The notes under the pieces were generated by a model. It did no database searches. It saw only the letters and a program-made list of their open reading frames with translations, and had not been told where the DNA came from. From the NCBI GenBank assembly GCA_900466605.1, contig UBMU01000008.1:372001-436000 (forward strand): a DNA stretch of 64,000 bases. Reading direction: 5' to 3'. Position 1 is the first letter of the stretch. The number at the start of each line of letters is the position of its first letter. The position numbers and the translations under genes were made by a program. Origin of the DNA: Hyphomicrobiales bacterium. GTDB taxonomy: Bacteria; Pseudomonadota; Alphaproteobacteria; Rhizobiales; Rhizobiaceae. Below are positions 45,505-54,454 of the stretch, piece by piece.

Positions 45505-45915
45505 TTGGACGATTTCAAGCTCGACCGCCGGTTGGAAAGCGATAGCGACAGAGTTATGCAGACGGGGCTCTGCGATCTCAGGCTGTCGAAGGACGCCCGT
45601 TGGCCGTGGCTGATTCTCGTGCCACGCAGGACGGACATTACCGAAGTTTTCGAACTGACTCCGCTCGATCAGGTGATGCTGACATTCGAGACGGAGATGG
45701 TCGCCTCGGCCCTGAAGAAGGTCACCGGCGCCACAAAAATCAATATCGGGGCACTTGGCAACATCGTCCGTCAGCTTCATGTTCATGTCATTGCCCGCTT
45801 CGAAGGCGATGCCAATTGGCCAAATCCGGTTTGGGGATTTGGCAAGGCTGAGCCTTATGCGGCGGATAAGAGAGATGACCTTATAGAGAAGTTGCGGGAA
45901 GCCCTTTCATCATGA
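45505..45915 (+). CDS. HIT-family protein
   Basis: The 136-residue protein has a HIT (histidine triad) core with NIGALGNIVRQLHVHVIARF, where HVHV holds two of the triad histidines. Such proteins hydrolyse or transfer nucleotides. Two starts are possible: an ATG at 45490, and a TTG at 45505 with GGAGG 8 bases upstream and a product starting (M)DDFKLDRRLES. The TTG is preferred. It overlaps nudC by 4 bases (ATGA), so both form one unit. Confidence 0.87.
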   Translation: MDDFKLDRRLESDSDRVMQTGLCDLRLSKDARWPWLILVPRRTDITEVFELTPLDQVMLTFETEMVASALKKVTGATKINIGALGNIVRQLHVHVIARFEGDANWPNPVWGFGKAEPYAADKRDDLIEKLREALSS

Positions 45916-46874
45916 GCCGTTCGCTTTTCGATTCGGATGTTCCGCATCCGGAACCCAGCAGCCTGACTGCCTTCGCTGCCAACGACCTGATCCGTGATTC
46001 CGAGCATCGCGATGAAACTTCGGTCGACAAAGCGCTGGCCAAGGAAGGAACGCATATTTTCGCCTTTGCTGGCGACAAGCTGGTCCTCAAGCATGACGGA
46101 CAGGTGCTCGATCCGCTGTTTGCGCGGTACGAACTGAAGGATCTGCGACCGAACTGGGACGAAACCGTGCTTCTTGGCTATCGCAAGACCGGCGAGCCCC
46201 GGCTTGCGGTCCCCGTCGGCGTCGCGGAAGAGGAATTGGCCAGCCAATACAAACCCTCGGACGGGCGCTCGCTATTTCGGGAGATGCTGCTCGATGAAGT
46301 CCTGCTGGGTGAGTTCGCGCAGGGAGCCAGCCTGATTCGCTGGAACCGTGACAATAAGTTCTGCGGCCGCTGCGGCTCGACCATGGAAATCCATATCGGC
46401 GGCTACAAGCGCGTCTGCTCCGACTGCGGACACGAAATCTTTCCGCGTACTGATCCCGTCGTCATCATGCTGACGATCGATGAGGAGCGCGATCTCTGCC
46501 TGCTCGGCCGCAGCCCGCATTTTGCGCCGGGTATGTATTCATGTCTCGCCGGTTTCGTTGAGCCGGGCGAGACGATCGAGAACGCGGTGCGTCGTGAGAC
46601 GTTGGAAGAATCCGGAATCCACACCGGACGGATCCGCTATCACGCCTCGCAGCCTTGGCCGATGCCCCATACGTTGATGATTGGTTGCTACGCCGAAGCC
46701 AGATCCAAGGACATCAAGTTCGATGGCCAGGAACTTGAGGACTGCCGCTGGTTCACGCGTGAAGAAACACTCGAGATGCTTGAACGCCCCGGCGCGACCG
46801 GCAAAGCACCGCCGCCCAAGGGCGCGATTGCCCATCGGCTGATGCGCGATTGGGTGGAATGGAAAAAGCAATAA
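45912..46874 (+). CDS. nudC: NADH pyrophosphatase (NudC-type Nudix hydrolase)
   Basis: NudC hydrolyses NADH to NMNH and AMP and can remove NAD caps from RNA. The 320-residue protein has a zinc ribbon (FCGRCGS and VCSDCGHE), the complete Nudix box GFVEPGETIENAVRRETLEE followed by SG, and the SQPWPMP motif of the NADH-specific subfamily. The N-terminal domain is the divergent NUDIX-like part. It is translationally coupled to the HIT protein. Confidence 0.95.
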   Translation: MSRSLFDSDVPHPEPSSLTAFAANDLIRDSEHRDETSVDKALAKEGTHIFAFAGDKLVLKHDGQVLDPLFARYELKDLRPNWDETVLLGYRKTGEPRLAVPVGVAEEELASQYKPSDGRSLFREMLLDEVLLGEFAQGASLIRWNRDNKFCGRCGSTMEIHIGGYKRVCSDCGHEIFPRTDPVVIMLTIDEERDLCLLGRSPHFAPGMYSCLAGFVEPGETIENAVRRETLEESGIHTGRIRYHASQPWPMPHTLMIGCYAEARSKDIKFDGQELEDCRWFTREETLEMLERPGATGKAPPPKGAIAHRLMRDWVEWKKQ

Positions 46875-46900
46875 GGCCTGACTGAACGAGGCCCCCAGAC

Positions 46901-47584
46901 ATGGCACGCTCCGAACGCCTCCTGACGCTGCTGCAAACCCTGCGGCGCTACCGCCGACCGGTCAGCGGCGCCGTGCTGGCTACGGAGACCGGCGTCAGCA
47001 TCCGCACCCTTTATCGCGACATTTCTAGCCTGCAGGCACAAGGGGCGCTGATCGAAGGAGAGCCCGGCCTCGGCTATGTGCTGAAGCCGGGCTTCATGCT
47101 GCCGCCGATGATGTTTTCGCAAGATGAGATCGAGGCGCTCGTGCTCGGTTCGCGATGGGTAGCACGTGCCGCCGATCCGCGGCTTGCCGCTGCCGGGGCC
47201 GACGCACTGGCCAAGATCGCCGATGTTCTGCCGCAAGAAATGCGCGACGAAATCGAGACCTCGACTTTGCTCGTCCATCTCCGGCCGCCCGTAGCCGACA
47301 AGGCCGATCTCAGTGCCGTTCGCAAGGCGATCCGCAGCGAACGGATCCTTAAGCTGACATATTCGGATGAAAGCGGCACCGTCTCCGTCCGTAATATCTG
47401 GCCTTTTGCGCTGAGTTATTTCGAGCACGTTCGTGTCGTCGTTGCCTGGTGCGAATTGCGCAAAGATTACCGTCACTTCCGCACCGACCGAATCGTCGAA
47501 ATGATCCCACAGGACGGACGCTATCCACGCCGGCGTGCGGTGCTTCTCAAGGAATGGCGGGAGCAGCAGGATATTGCTCACTGA
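46901..47584 (+). CDS. WYL-domain transcriptional regulator (YafY type)
   Basis: The 227-residue protein has an N-terminal HTH_11 domain (RRPVSGAVLATETGVSIRTL then YRDISSLQ) and a WYL domain (VRKAIRSERILKLTYSDESG onward). WYL domains bind nucleic acids or small ligands in transcriptional and defence regulators. The target is unknown; the next two genes on the same strand (small protein and VOC protein) are candidates. It begins 27 bases after nudC. Confidence 0.9.
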   Translation: MARSERLLTLLQTLRRYRRPVSGAVLATETGVSIRTLYRDISSLQAQGALIEGEPGLGYVLKPGFMLPPMMFSQDEIEALVLGSRWVARAADPRLAAAGADALAKIADVLPQEMRDEIETSTLLVHLRPPVADKADLSAVRKAIRSERILKLTYSDESGTVSVRNIWPFALSYFEHVRVVVAWCELRKDYRHFRTDRIVEMIPQDGRYPRRRAVLLKEWREQQDIAH

Positions 47585-47656
47585 GCGCGACACCACTGCC
47601 ATAAACTGACAGTGGTCTGCACTATCATCGGTACCAATCCAACAGGAGGACCGATG

Positions 47657-47881
47657 ATGACGAGCTTGAGCCTTACCCGATCGACGCGTGGCAATCATCC
47701 GGTCGAGGAAACTTCCGACCATGCAGGATATCCGCAATCCACGCTGCTTCGCATGATGCTGAACGCATCGCGTCAGATGGCACGAAGCAGGTATCCGCGC
47801 CTCGATCCGGAGACCATGCCCGAGACGATGAAACGTGATCTCGGCTTCGTGGACTGGGGCCAGACCTGCCACGAAGGATAG
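47657..47881 (+). CDS. Small unknown protein
   Basis: The 74-residue protein is preceded by AGGAGG 7 bases before the ATG at 47657 (an ATG three bases earlier is also possible). It is polar and contains RSRYPRLDPETMPETMKRDL, slightly reminiscent of small rhizobial DUF1127-type proteins, without the usual arginine-rich core. Its strong ribosome site argues that it is expressed. It lies between the WYL regulator and the VOC gene. Confidence 0.5.
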   Translation: MTSLSLTRSTRGNHPVEETSDHAGYPQSTLLRMMLNASRQMARSRYPRLDPETMPETMKRDLGFVDWGQTCHEG

Positions 47882-47978
47882 ACCGAGACCAGCAACTCCC
47901 AAGACGCGCAACCGGCCGCCGCTGCCACGGGTGCAGCGGCGTTTCTTCTCTTCCCACTGTCTTACCGAGGACGCCTCA

Positions 47979-48347
47979 ATGAACAGCCCGAATCTCATCA
48001 TTCTCTATGTCAGGGATCCGGCCACAAGCGCCGGTTTCTATCGATCGCTGCTTAACCGCGAGCCTGTGGCCGAAGCTCCAAACTTTATCGCTTTTGCACT
48101 CGACGGCGGCTTCACGCTCGGTCTATGGCGGCTAAGCAACGTTGTACCGCAGCCGTCCGCCACCGGCAGCCGCGCCGAGATCGCCTTCATGGTTTCGGGA
48201 GAGAACGGCGTGTCAACGCTTTACGAGGACTGGCGCAAGCGGCAGCTACCCATCGCACAGGATCTTACGGACATGGATTTCGGCCCGACCTTCGTCGTTC
48301 TCGATCCGGATGGCCATCGCTTGCGTGTTTGCGAGCCAGACAAATGA
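47979..48347 (+). CDS. VOC/glyoxalase-superfamily protein
   Basis: The 122-residue protein has the beta-alpha-beta-beta-beta repeat pattern of the VOC superfamily. The N-terminus is LIILYVRDPATSAGFYRSLL and the C-terminus GPTFVVLDPDGHRLRVCEP. The metal-ligand pattern is only partly visible, so antibiotic resistance, dioxygenase or isomerase function cannot be decided. GAGG lies upstream of the ATG at 47979. A strong terminator follows. Confidence 0.82.
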   Translation: MNSPNLIILYVRDPATSAGFYRSLLNREPVAEAPNFIAFALDGGFTLGLWRLSNVVPQPSATGSRAEIAFMVSGENGVSTLYEDWRKRQLPIAQDLTDMDFGPTFVVLDPDGHRLRVCEPDK

Positions 48348-48352
48348 GCCAC

Positions 48353-48388
48353 AATGAAAAAGGGCGCCCTGAGGCGCCCTTTTTCATT
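48353..48388. terminator. Bidirectional terminator between the VOC gene and pheA
   Basis: A 16-bp perfect stem (48353-48368 with 48373-48388) with loop CTGA and terminal A and T runs serves both converging genes. The pheA stop codon (48384-48386) lies inside it. Confidence 0.9.
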
Positions 48389-49244
48389 TCTGCAGTTGGC
48401 CTCGCATCGGGTGGCCCTTGTAGACGCCGAGAATGCGCACCTTCTCTGAGAAGAACCGCAGTTCCTCAAGCGCGCGCCGCACGTTCGGATCGTTCGGGTG
48501 CCCTTCGATATCAGCATAAAACTGCGTCGCGACGAACTTGCCGCCCAGCTGATAGCTCTCCAGCTTGGTCATGTTGATGGTGTTCGTCGCAAAGCCGCCA
48601 AGCGCCTTGTAGAGCGCCGCCGGGATGTTGCGGACGTTGAAAACAAACGTCGTAACGAGCTTTTCCTCGCTCGAGCTGCGGTGCGCCCATTCCTCGTCGC
48701 GAGAAAGCACGACAAAGCGGGTGACATTGTTTTCGGTGTCCTCGACATTCTCGGCAACGATATCGAGTCCATAGAGATCCGCAGCAAGGCGCGGCGCGAG
48801 GGCTGCCATAGAGCGATCCCCAGTCTCCTGGACGAGCTTTGCCGCACCTGCGGTGTCGCCCGCAATCACCGGCTTCCAGCCGTGAGAGCGAACGATCTTG
48901 CGGCATTGGCCGAGCGCATGGATGTGACTGTGCACAGTGCGGATCTCATCCTTCGTGACGCCAGGCAGCACCATCAGCTGGAAGCGAATCGGCATGAAAT
49001 ACTCGCCAATGATGTGCAGACGCGAGTCTGGCAGAAGGTGGTGAATGTCGGCGACACGCCCGGCGATCGTGTTCTCGATCGGGATCATCGCGATATCCGC
49101 ATCACCGTTCTCGACGGCCACGAAGGCATCCTCGAACGTCTGACAGGGCAGCGGTTCCATGGTTGGAAACATGTCGCGGCACGCCATGTCGGAGTTCGCG
49201 CCGAACTCGCCCTGGAAGGCGATCCTGTTGGTCTTGATATTCAT
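48384..49244 (-). CDS. pheA: Prephenate dehydratase
   Basis: The enzyme converts prephenate to phenylpyruvate in phenylalanine synthesis. The 286-residue protein has an N-terminal catalytic domain (RIAFQGEFGANSDMACRDMF, then MIPIENTIAGRVADI and the NNVTRFVVL motif). A C-terminal ACT domain (INMTKLESYQLGGKF) for feedback by phenylalanine follows. It lacks a chorismate mutase domain, as in other alphaproteobacteria. ATG at 49244. It follows kdsB by 10 bases on the same strand, a rhizobial pairing. Confidence 0.96.
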   Translation of the reverse strand: MNIKTNRIAFQGEFGANSDMACRDMFPTMEPLPCQTFEDAFVAVENGDADIAMIPIENTIAGRVADIHHLLPDSRLHIIGEYFMPIRFQLMVLPGVTKDEIRTVHSHIHALGQCRKIVRSHGWKPVIAGDTAGAAKLVQETGDRSMAALAPRLAADLYGLDIVAENVEDTENNVTRFVVLSRDEEWAHRSSSEEKLVTTFVFNVRNIPAALYKALGGFATNTINMTKLESYQLGGKFVATQFYADIEGHPNDPNVRRALEELRFFSEKVRILGVYKGHPMRGQLQK

Positions 49245-49254
49245 GGAAAATCCG

Positions 49255-50010
49255 TCACTTCGTTCTAGCGGAAAGGATGCGTCGCGCCTTTTCGAGATCT
49301 GCGGGAGTATCGACACCGAGCGGAACCGTGTCAACGATCTCGACATCGATGCGCATGCCGGCTTCCAGAGCACGCAGCTGCTCCAGCGACTCGCGCTTCT
49401 CAAGCACAGATGGCCCGAGGGTGACGAAACGCTCAAGCGCCGATCGGCGGTAAGCATAGAGGCCGATGTGATGATAGAGCGGACCGTCCCCGTAGGGCGC
49501 TGTTGCGCGTGTAAAATAGAGAGCCCTTAGGCGGCTATCAGAAAGCGGCGAACCGACAACCTTGACAATATGCGGTGCGACCTTGTCCGCCTCGTCATCG
49601 ATCTCGATCGTCAGCGTCGCAATATCGACGTTCGGGTCCTCCAGCGGGCGCAAGGCGGATCGAACTGTTTCCGGCTCGATGGTAGGGAGATCGCCCTGCA
49701 CATTGACGATGAACTTGGCTCGCCCTTCCGGGTCAATTTTTGTCAGAGCCTCGTAAATGCGATCGGAACCGGACTGGTGATCCTTGCTGGTCATAATGAC
49801 CTCGAAACCCGCCCGCGCCACGACGTCGAAGACCTGCTGGTCGTCGACAGCGACGACCACGCGGCCGATTTGCGCTTCTCTCGCCCGCAACGCAACCTGC
49901 ACGATCATGGGTAATCCGCAAATATCCGCAAGTGGCTTGCCCGGAAGACGGGTCGACGCCATCCGGGCCGGGATCAGAACGAGCACGTCATCTAAATTTG
50001 GATTGGTCAT
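49255..50010 (-). CDS. kdsB: CMP-KDO synthetase
   Basis: KdsB activates the lipopolysaccharide sugar KDO with CTP. The 251-residue protein has the nucleotide-binding [19 protein letters not shown] motif, [23 protein letters not shown] and [14 protein letters not shown], all characteristic. The cytoplasmic product supplies inner-core LPS assembly. It is upstream of pheA in a two-gene unit. Confidence 0.96.
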   Translation of the reverse strand: MTNPNLDDVLVLIPARMASTRLPGKPLADICGLPMIVQVALRAREAQIGRVVVAVDDQQVFDVVARAGFEVIMTSKDHQSGSDRIYEALTKIDPEGRAKFIVNVQGDLPTIEPETVRSALRPLEDPNVDIATLTIEIDDEADKVAPHIVKVVGSPLSDSRLRALYFTRATAPYGDGPLYHHIGLYAYRRSALERFVTLGPSVLEKRESLEQLRALEAGMRIDVEIVDTVPLGVDTPADLEKARRILSARTK

Positions 50011-50163
50011 TGGTCGGGCCTTCTAATCCGGGCTGAAAGGTGTCAAAAAGTCTCACGCAGCAGCCCATTTAGTCTGTTGCATAGGACAGCCAAAAGACAT
50101 AGGTTCCGCGCGATTTCAAGATGGTCCGGTCTATGTCTACCGGCTGCAAGGGGAGCATTGCAG

Positions 50164-50739
50164 ATGAATTCATACGTGAATACGGCGGTGGGGGCGCTGC
50201 TCGGAACGGTGTTCGTTCTGATGTCCATCTCCATCGCATCGGAGGGACTATTTCATTCTGAGGCGCCGGAAAAAGAAGGTTTCGCGATCGTAGCGGAAGA
50301 GGCATCGGCCGCAGAAGGTGGCCAAGCCGCACCGGCTGCAGCTGTTCCAATCGCGCAGTTGCTTGCAAAAGCAGACGCGAAGGCCGGCGAAACCGTCTTC
50401 AAGAAGTGTCAGGCTTGTCATGACGCGACCAAGGGGGGGCCAAACAAAGTCGGCCCGAACCTCTATGGTCTCGTCGATCGTCCCATCGGCACGCATGAGG
50501 GCTTTGCCTATTCGGCGGCTATGAAGGACTTCTCCAAGGGCGGAAGCGAGAAGTGGACCTTCGATCATCTGAGCCACTTCCTGGCAGCGCCGAAGAAGTA
50601 CATTGCTGGCACGGCAATGGGCTTTGCCGGCCTTCAGAAGGATGCCGACCGCGCCAACGTCATTCTCTATCTTCATACGCTGGCCGATTCGCCGGTTCCG
50701 CTTCCGGATCCGAACGCACCCGACAGCGCCACGCAGTGA
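50164..50739 (+). CDS. Membrane-anchored cytochrome c (CycM-like)
   Basis: The 191-residue protein has an N-terminal membrane anchor ([17 protein letters not shown]), an Ala/Glu-rich linker and a class I cytochrome c domain. The haem site is CQACH at residues 82-86 and the axial methionine is probably Met152 in GTAMGFAG. It resembles CycM of Bradyrhizobium, an electron carrier between the bc1 complex and the aa3 oxidase. GGGAG lies 9 bases before the ATG at 50164. A terminator follows. Confidence 0.92.
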   Translation: MNSYVNTAVGALLGTVFVLMSISIASEGLFHSEAPEKEGFAIVAEEASAAEGGQAAPAAAVPIAQLLAKADAKAGETVFKKCQACHDATKGGPNKVGPNLYGLVDRPIGTHEGFAYSAAMKDFSKGGSEKWTFDHLSHFLAAPKKYIAGTAMGFAGLQKDADRANVILYLHTLADSPVPLPDPNAPDSATQ

Positions 50740-50767
50740 GCGCGAATTCGTTCCTGAAAGAACCTCG

Positions 50768-50793
50768 AAGCCCGGTCTCAGCCGGGCTTTTTC
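50768..50793 (+). terminator. Terminator of the cytochrome c gene
   Basis: AAGCCCGG (50768-50775) pairs with CCGGGCTT (50782-50789) with a 6-base loop, followed by a T-run. It ends next to the stop of the convergent AEC transporter. Confidence 0.85.
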
Positions 50794-50794
50794 T

Positions 50795-51742
50795 TTAAGC
50801 CCCAAGCAGATAGGCCCAAAACGACACGGAGATGGCGCCCAGTGCGGTGGTCAGCGTGATTGTGGAGGCAGCCAGGCTGTGGCCGACACCAAAGCGATTG
50901 GCGATCAGCCAGGCGTTGACGCCCGTTGGAACAGCCGAAATCAGCACCAGGGCGGCCGTCCAGTCACTCGCGAGGCCGAGCAAATGGCTCGCCGTCCAGA
51001 CGCAGGCGGGCAGCAGCAGCAGCTTGAAGGCCGCGGTGACGCTGGCAATGCCGGCATTGCCGGAGATCCCGTATTTCTCCAGCGCCATGCCGAGTGAAAT
51101 CAGCGCAACAGGGCCGGCAACGCCGGCAATCTGATCGACGAGGGATTCCACCGGTGCCGGCATCGAAAGACCGAGAAGATGCATGACGGCACCTCCGGCC
51201 AAGCCGATGACCAGCGGGTTTCGCAGGAGGTTATGAGCAATCTGACGGACCACCTTGGCGATGCCGCGCTCCTGCTTGCCGGCGATCTTGCGCTCGGCGC
51301 GCTCCATCATGATCGTCCCGATAATCATCATGACTGGCAGATGGACGGCGATCAGGATCGAGAGCGGCACGAGCCCCTTGTCGCCAACCGTTCGCTGCAC
51401 CAGCGGCAGACCAATGAAAATGGTGTTGGCGAAGGCTGACGACACGCCGGCGACGACGCCGATGCGATCATCGCGCCCAAAGAATCGCGTAGCTGCAATG
51501 TGGGCTGCGATCCATGTCACAGCGACACCGGAGAAGTAGGCGATCCAGAGACGGAATGGCGAAGCTCCGTGAAAATCAGACTCGGCGATCGTCCGGAAAA
51601 GCAGCAGCGGTACGGCGATTTTGAAGACGAACTCGCTCAGCGCGTCTCCTATCTCCGCCTTCATCAGTCGCAGTTTCACGGTCAGCCAGCCGATAAGGAT
51701 CATTATGAAAATGGGGAGGACGTCGAAGATGATGGCTGACAT
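50795..51742 (-). CDS. AEC-family transporter (auxin efflux carrier type)
   Basis: The 315-residue protein has about ten membrane helices in two inverted halves, with SSAFANTIFIGLPLV and RNPLVIGLAGGAVMHLLGL typical of bacterial AEC/MdcF-like transporters. Substrates are usually organic acids such as malonate. No regulator or enzyme gene is adjacent, so the substrate cannot be narrowed. Confidence 0.88.
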   Translation of the reverse strand: MSAIIFDVLPIFIMILIGWLTVKLRLMKAEIGDALSEFVFKIAVPLLLFRTIAESDFHGASPFRLWIAYFSGVAVTWIAAHIAATRFFGRDDRIGVVAGVSSAFANTIFIGLPLVQRTVGDKGLVPLSILIAVHLPVMMIIGTIMMERAERKIAGKQERGIAKVVRQIAHNLLRNPLVIGLAGGAVMHLLGLSMPAPVESLVDQIAGVAGPVALISLGMALEKYGISGNAGIASVTAAFKLLLLPACVWTASHLLGLASDWTAALVLISAVPTGVNAWLIANRFGVGHSLAASTITLTTALGAISVSFWAYLLGA

Positions 51743-51824
51743 TCACTGCGGCTGCCTTGCGAGAGATCATTATGCGTAGCAGCAAACCGGCCGGGATGAC
51801 AAACATACCGGTCGCAAAAACAAA

Positions 51825-51847
51825 AAAAGCGGGCCTCGCCCGCTTTT
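51825..51847 (-). terminator. Strong terminator in a 331-base gap
   Basis: AAAAGCGGGC (51825-51834) pairs with GCCCGCTTTT (51838-51847) around CTC. On the minus strand it is followed by seven Ts. It lies 227 bases after the metallopeptidase-like gene and may end that transcript or a separate small RNA. The gap 51743-52073 holds no certain gene. Confidence 0.8.
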
Positions 51848-51990
51848 CCGCATCCGGACCTGCCGGATAGCCGGTTCGCGATGCTGCCAGTCCATCCGTG
51901 GTCAGCGTCGCTCCGGTATCGTCGAAGGGTTTCATCCCTTCTCCATTGGCTGCGGCCCGAAAGCCGCCCATGCCAATCTCGTTGAGGTTG
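51848..51990 (-). ncRNA. Candidate minus-strand small RNA or leader
   Basis: Upstream of the terminator at 51825-51847, the minus strand has a -10-like CTATAA near 51992-51997. The stretch that follows has short complementary segments (for example GGCTTTCGGGCCGCAGCC). A frame starting at an ATG with GGAGAAGGG upstream (about 51935) runs through the terminator, so a protein is less likely than an RNA. This is an inference from position only. Confidence 0.3.
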
Positions 51991-52073
51991 TTTATAGTGC
52001 CGGAAAATGACGCGCGGATGACGTGGGGACGGCACTTTTGCGAATTGGTTCACGCCAATCCCACGACGTCGGA

Positions 52074-53261
52074 TCACTCCGGGTAGGCCAACGCACCATC
52101 CTTGACAGGTTCGTTGTAGAGGACAAAGAGCAGCATCGTACCGGGTTCGGCAGTCGCATCCGTCCGTCTGGCTGCAACCTCGCCCGCCACCCCACTGACG
52201 TACTCCGCAACAACCTCACCAAATGTATTCCGCTGGATGGCAACTTTCTGGCCGGCCTCCACCTTGTCCTTCAGGTTGACGAGCAACTCGACAAAGCCGC
52301 CCTCGCTGGCCATAACTGGGTGCGCTCTGTTGCCGACGAAGATATTCGTATCCTTTCCGGTCCGCCCTATGGCACCCGCTATCACACCGTGATGCTTCAG
52401 CACGTTAAGAGTCCCTTCCACGAACACCGGGATCATGTTGTGATCAAGGATACGCGGCGCGCCGATTTCAGGCGTGAAGGCGGGTACGCCTGCATCGATC
52501 AAGGCGCTCGCCAGCAGGCCGGGATAGGCGGGGTTATCGAAAATCTGGCTGATCGGATAGAGTTCAGCCATCGCCTTGACTTCGGGCAAATCCATGCGCG
52601 CCAGATGGAAGGCAGTCATGTCCATTCCCGTCGCAGCCGTATGAAAATCGATCGCATAGTCGATATTCGGCCTCAGGAGTCGGTTGAAGACAAGGGCTGC
52701 GTGCCGCGTGGCCGCATCTGGGCCATTTTCATTTCCCGGGAAGGTGCGGTTGATATCGATCAGGTCTACTCCACGACCCGAGTTTGGCCACCGCCGCGCC
52801 ATCCCTTCGATGGCGGGGCGCGAGACGTCGAGTACGGCCAGCACAGAACCTGACATCTGCGCAGGGTCGAGTTGCCGCATGACTGTTTGAATAGTGTGCA
52901 TGGGGCTCATTTCGTCGCCATGCACACCGCTGATGAGCCCGATCCGCTTGCCTGATTTGGAACCCTTTGCGACGAGCACAGACACATACCAGCGCTGACC
53001 GGAAGGCATCTGCACACCCTGAAAATAGAAGGCATGCATGCCCGGCTCGAGGTCGGCGATGTCAAGGGAGCTGATAACCTTCTTGCCTTGGATAACGTCT
53101 CCCGAATAAAGCGTTCCCGAAGATGGATCGGCGTTTGGAGCCGCGGACTTGGCTTCCTGCGCCCCAGCTGGATTAGAACCCGCCGCCAGCGCGACGGCAC
53201 CGACGGCAGTTATGGACGAAACTAGAAAATCGCGGCGAGGAAAGGCATCATTGTCCGGCAT
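52074..53261 (-). CDS. Tat-exported AstE/AspA-type deacylase
   Basis: The 395-residue protein starts with a twin-arginine signal (FPRRDFLVSSITAVGAVAL). The succinylglutamate desuccinylase/aspartoacylase (M14-like zinc) fold shows GVHGDEMSP (zinc ligands His and Glu), NRTFPGNENG and the DFHTAATGMDM histidine. The C-terminal segment is lipoyl-like (VEAGQKVAIQRNTFGEVVAE). It probably removes an acyl group from an amide outside the cytoplasm. The length exceeds typical cytosolic AstE owing to the signal and the extra domain. Confidence 0.88.
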   Translation of the reverse strand: MPDNDAFPRRDFLVSSITAVGAVALAAGSNPAGAQEAKSAAPNADPSSGTLYSGDVIQGKKVISSLDIADLEPGMHAFYFQGVQMPSGQRWYVSVLVAKGSKSGKRIGLISGVHGDEMSPMHTIQTVMRQLDPAQMSGSVLAVLDVSRPAIEGMARRWPNSGRGVDLIDINRTFPGNENGPDAATRHAALVFNRLLRPNIDYAIDFHTAATGMDMTAFHLARMDLPEVKAMAELYPISQIFDNPAYPGLLASALIDAGVPAFTPEIGAPRILDHNMIPVFVEGTLNVLKHHGVIAGAIGRTGKDTNIFVGNRAHPVMASEGGFVELLVNLKDKVEAGQKVAIQRNTFGEVVAEYVSGVAGEVAARRTDATAEPGTMLLFVLYNEPVKDGALAYPE

Positions 53262-53507
53262 ATTGCCCCCTTGGATCGGCAGCCACTACGTCAACGCATG
53301 CGTCTAGCCATAATGTGAAAGAAGTCCCGGTCTGGCAAGCAGCAGCGGACCGAAGCGCCGTCTATTGCCAAAGCGCCGACCGGCATTCGACCATCAGAAA
53401 TGTTGGGCAGCCCGCCACGACACGCTTTTATCGACGCTCTTGTGCCGGCCGGTAAAATCGTGCGATGTCCAATGTCGGCTGGGGGAGACCAACATTGGGG
53501 GTAAATT

Positions 53508-53717
53508 TTGCCAACAGGTAAAGTCAAGTGGTTCAACCAGGACAAGGGCTTTGGATTCATCGCGCCGGATGACGGAAGCACCGATGTCTTTTTGCACATC
53601 ACCGCCGCTCAACGGGGTGGAATCGACGCTGTGAGCGAAGGCATGGATATAGCATTCGAAGTGGCGCAGGACCGCCGCACGGGCAGAACGTCTGCCGACA
53701 ATGTCCGGCTGGTTTGA
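53508..53717 (+). CDS. Cold-shock-domain protein (CspA family)
   Basis: The 69-residue OB-fold protein carries RNP1 (KGFGFIAP) and RNP2 (VFLHI) motifs, so it binds single-stranded nucleic acid. Its start appears to be TTG at 53508 with GGGGGT 5 bases upstream, giving PTGKVKWFNQDKGFGFI, the canonical beginning. A non-ATG start and a leader with several short complementary words suit post-transcriptional control. Not all rhizobial Csp proteins respond to cold. Confidence 0.93.
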   Translation: MPTGKVKWFNQDKGFGFIAPDDGSTDVFLHITAAQRGGIDAVSEGMDIAFEVAQDRRTGRTSADNVRLV

Positions 53718-53723
53718 AAATCA

Positions 53724-53749
53724 TCAGTGCGGCCGACGGGCCGCACTGA
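53724..53749 (+). terminator. Hairpin after the cold-shock gene
   Basis: An 11-bp perfect stem (53724-53734 with 53739-53749) with a 4-base loop begins 7 bases after the cold-shock stop. There is no T-run, so it may be a weak terminator or an mRNA 3'-end stabiliser. Confidence 0.5.
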
Positions 53750-53751
53750 CC

Positions 53752-54305
53752 TTGCCGCTAGGGGGTATCGTAAAGCTTGTCCTCGCTGCCGGCCTCTTGG
53801 CGCTGTCGGCCACCCGGCCATCATCCGCCAATGACGCGAGCTCGAAGGTTGCCTTCTTTTACGACAGCTGCGTTTCCTCGGGTCCGGACTTTGAGCGGAC
53901 GTCCGAGCGCGCGAAGGCCGACGAATGGCCAGCGATGGCACAGGATTTGGCGCTCACCTTTACGCCGATGGAAAACCCGGAAGCACTGGAAGGATGGATT
54001 GTCAGCGGCGAAAGCGAAAGCTTTCAGGCGCTGGTGGTGTCCCGCGCGCATGTCGGGGGCAAGTGGTTGAAGGCTGCACAGTGGCCCTGGGCGATGTCGA
54101 TGCGACTGTCTTCGAGAATACATTGATCGAGAAGGTCAAGGCGGTCTCGGCCGGCGAGGAACAAGGACAGGACCGAATCTACAAGCGGTATACGGTCAAC
54201 ATCAACGGCCGAAGCGAAGCGATCACCCTGGCGCTACCGCTCTATGCAAAGGGTTCCGATCAGATCATCGCCAGTGCGGTTGCAGAGCAACAGATCGAAC
54301 ACTAA
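53752..54305 (+). pseudogene. Frameshifted gene for a secreted protein
   Basis: Two frames together read as one protein. The first has a signal-like start (KLVLAAGLLALSATRPSSAN) and continues to SFQALVVSRAHVGGK. The reading then jumps frame, and the second gives VVEGCTVALGDVDATVFENT onward to SAVAEQQIEH, stopping at 54305. A single lost base near 54063 would restore AHVGGKVVEGCTVALGD. Without it the first frame ends at 54126 after unrelated residues. The mature protein has single cysteines that could bond (YDSCVSS and EGCTV). It may be a true mutation or a sequencing error. Start uncertain. Confidence 0.6.
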
Positions 54306-54454
54306 GCGGGACACGCGCTGTGGTGCGTAGTGCTTCAATCACTATGAGATTTTAAGATTCGACGCCCTGGGCGCGAATGGAATGCCTATCGCCGTTTCCC
54401 CATCCTTATGACGAGGCGCCTGGAGCGCAGCGAAACTAGGACCGGAGAACAGCG

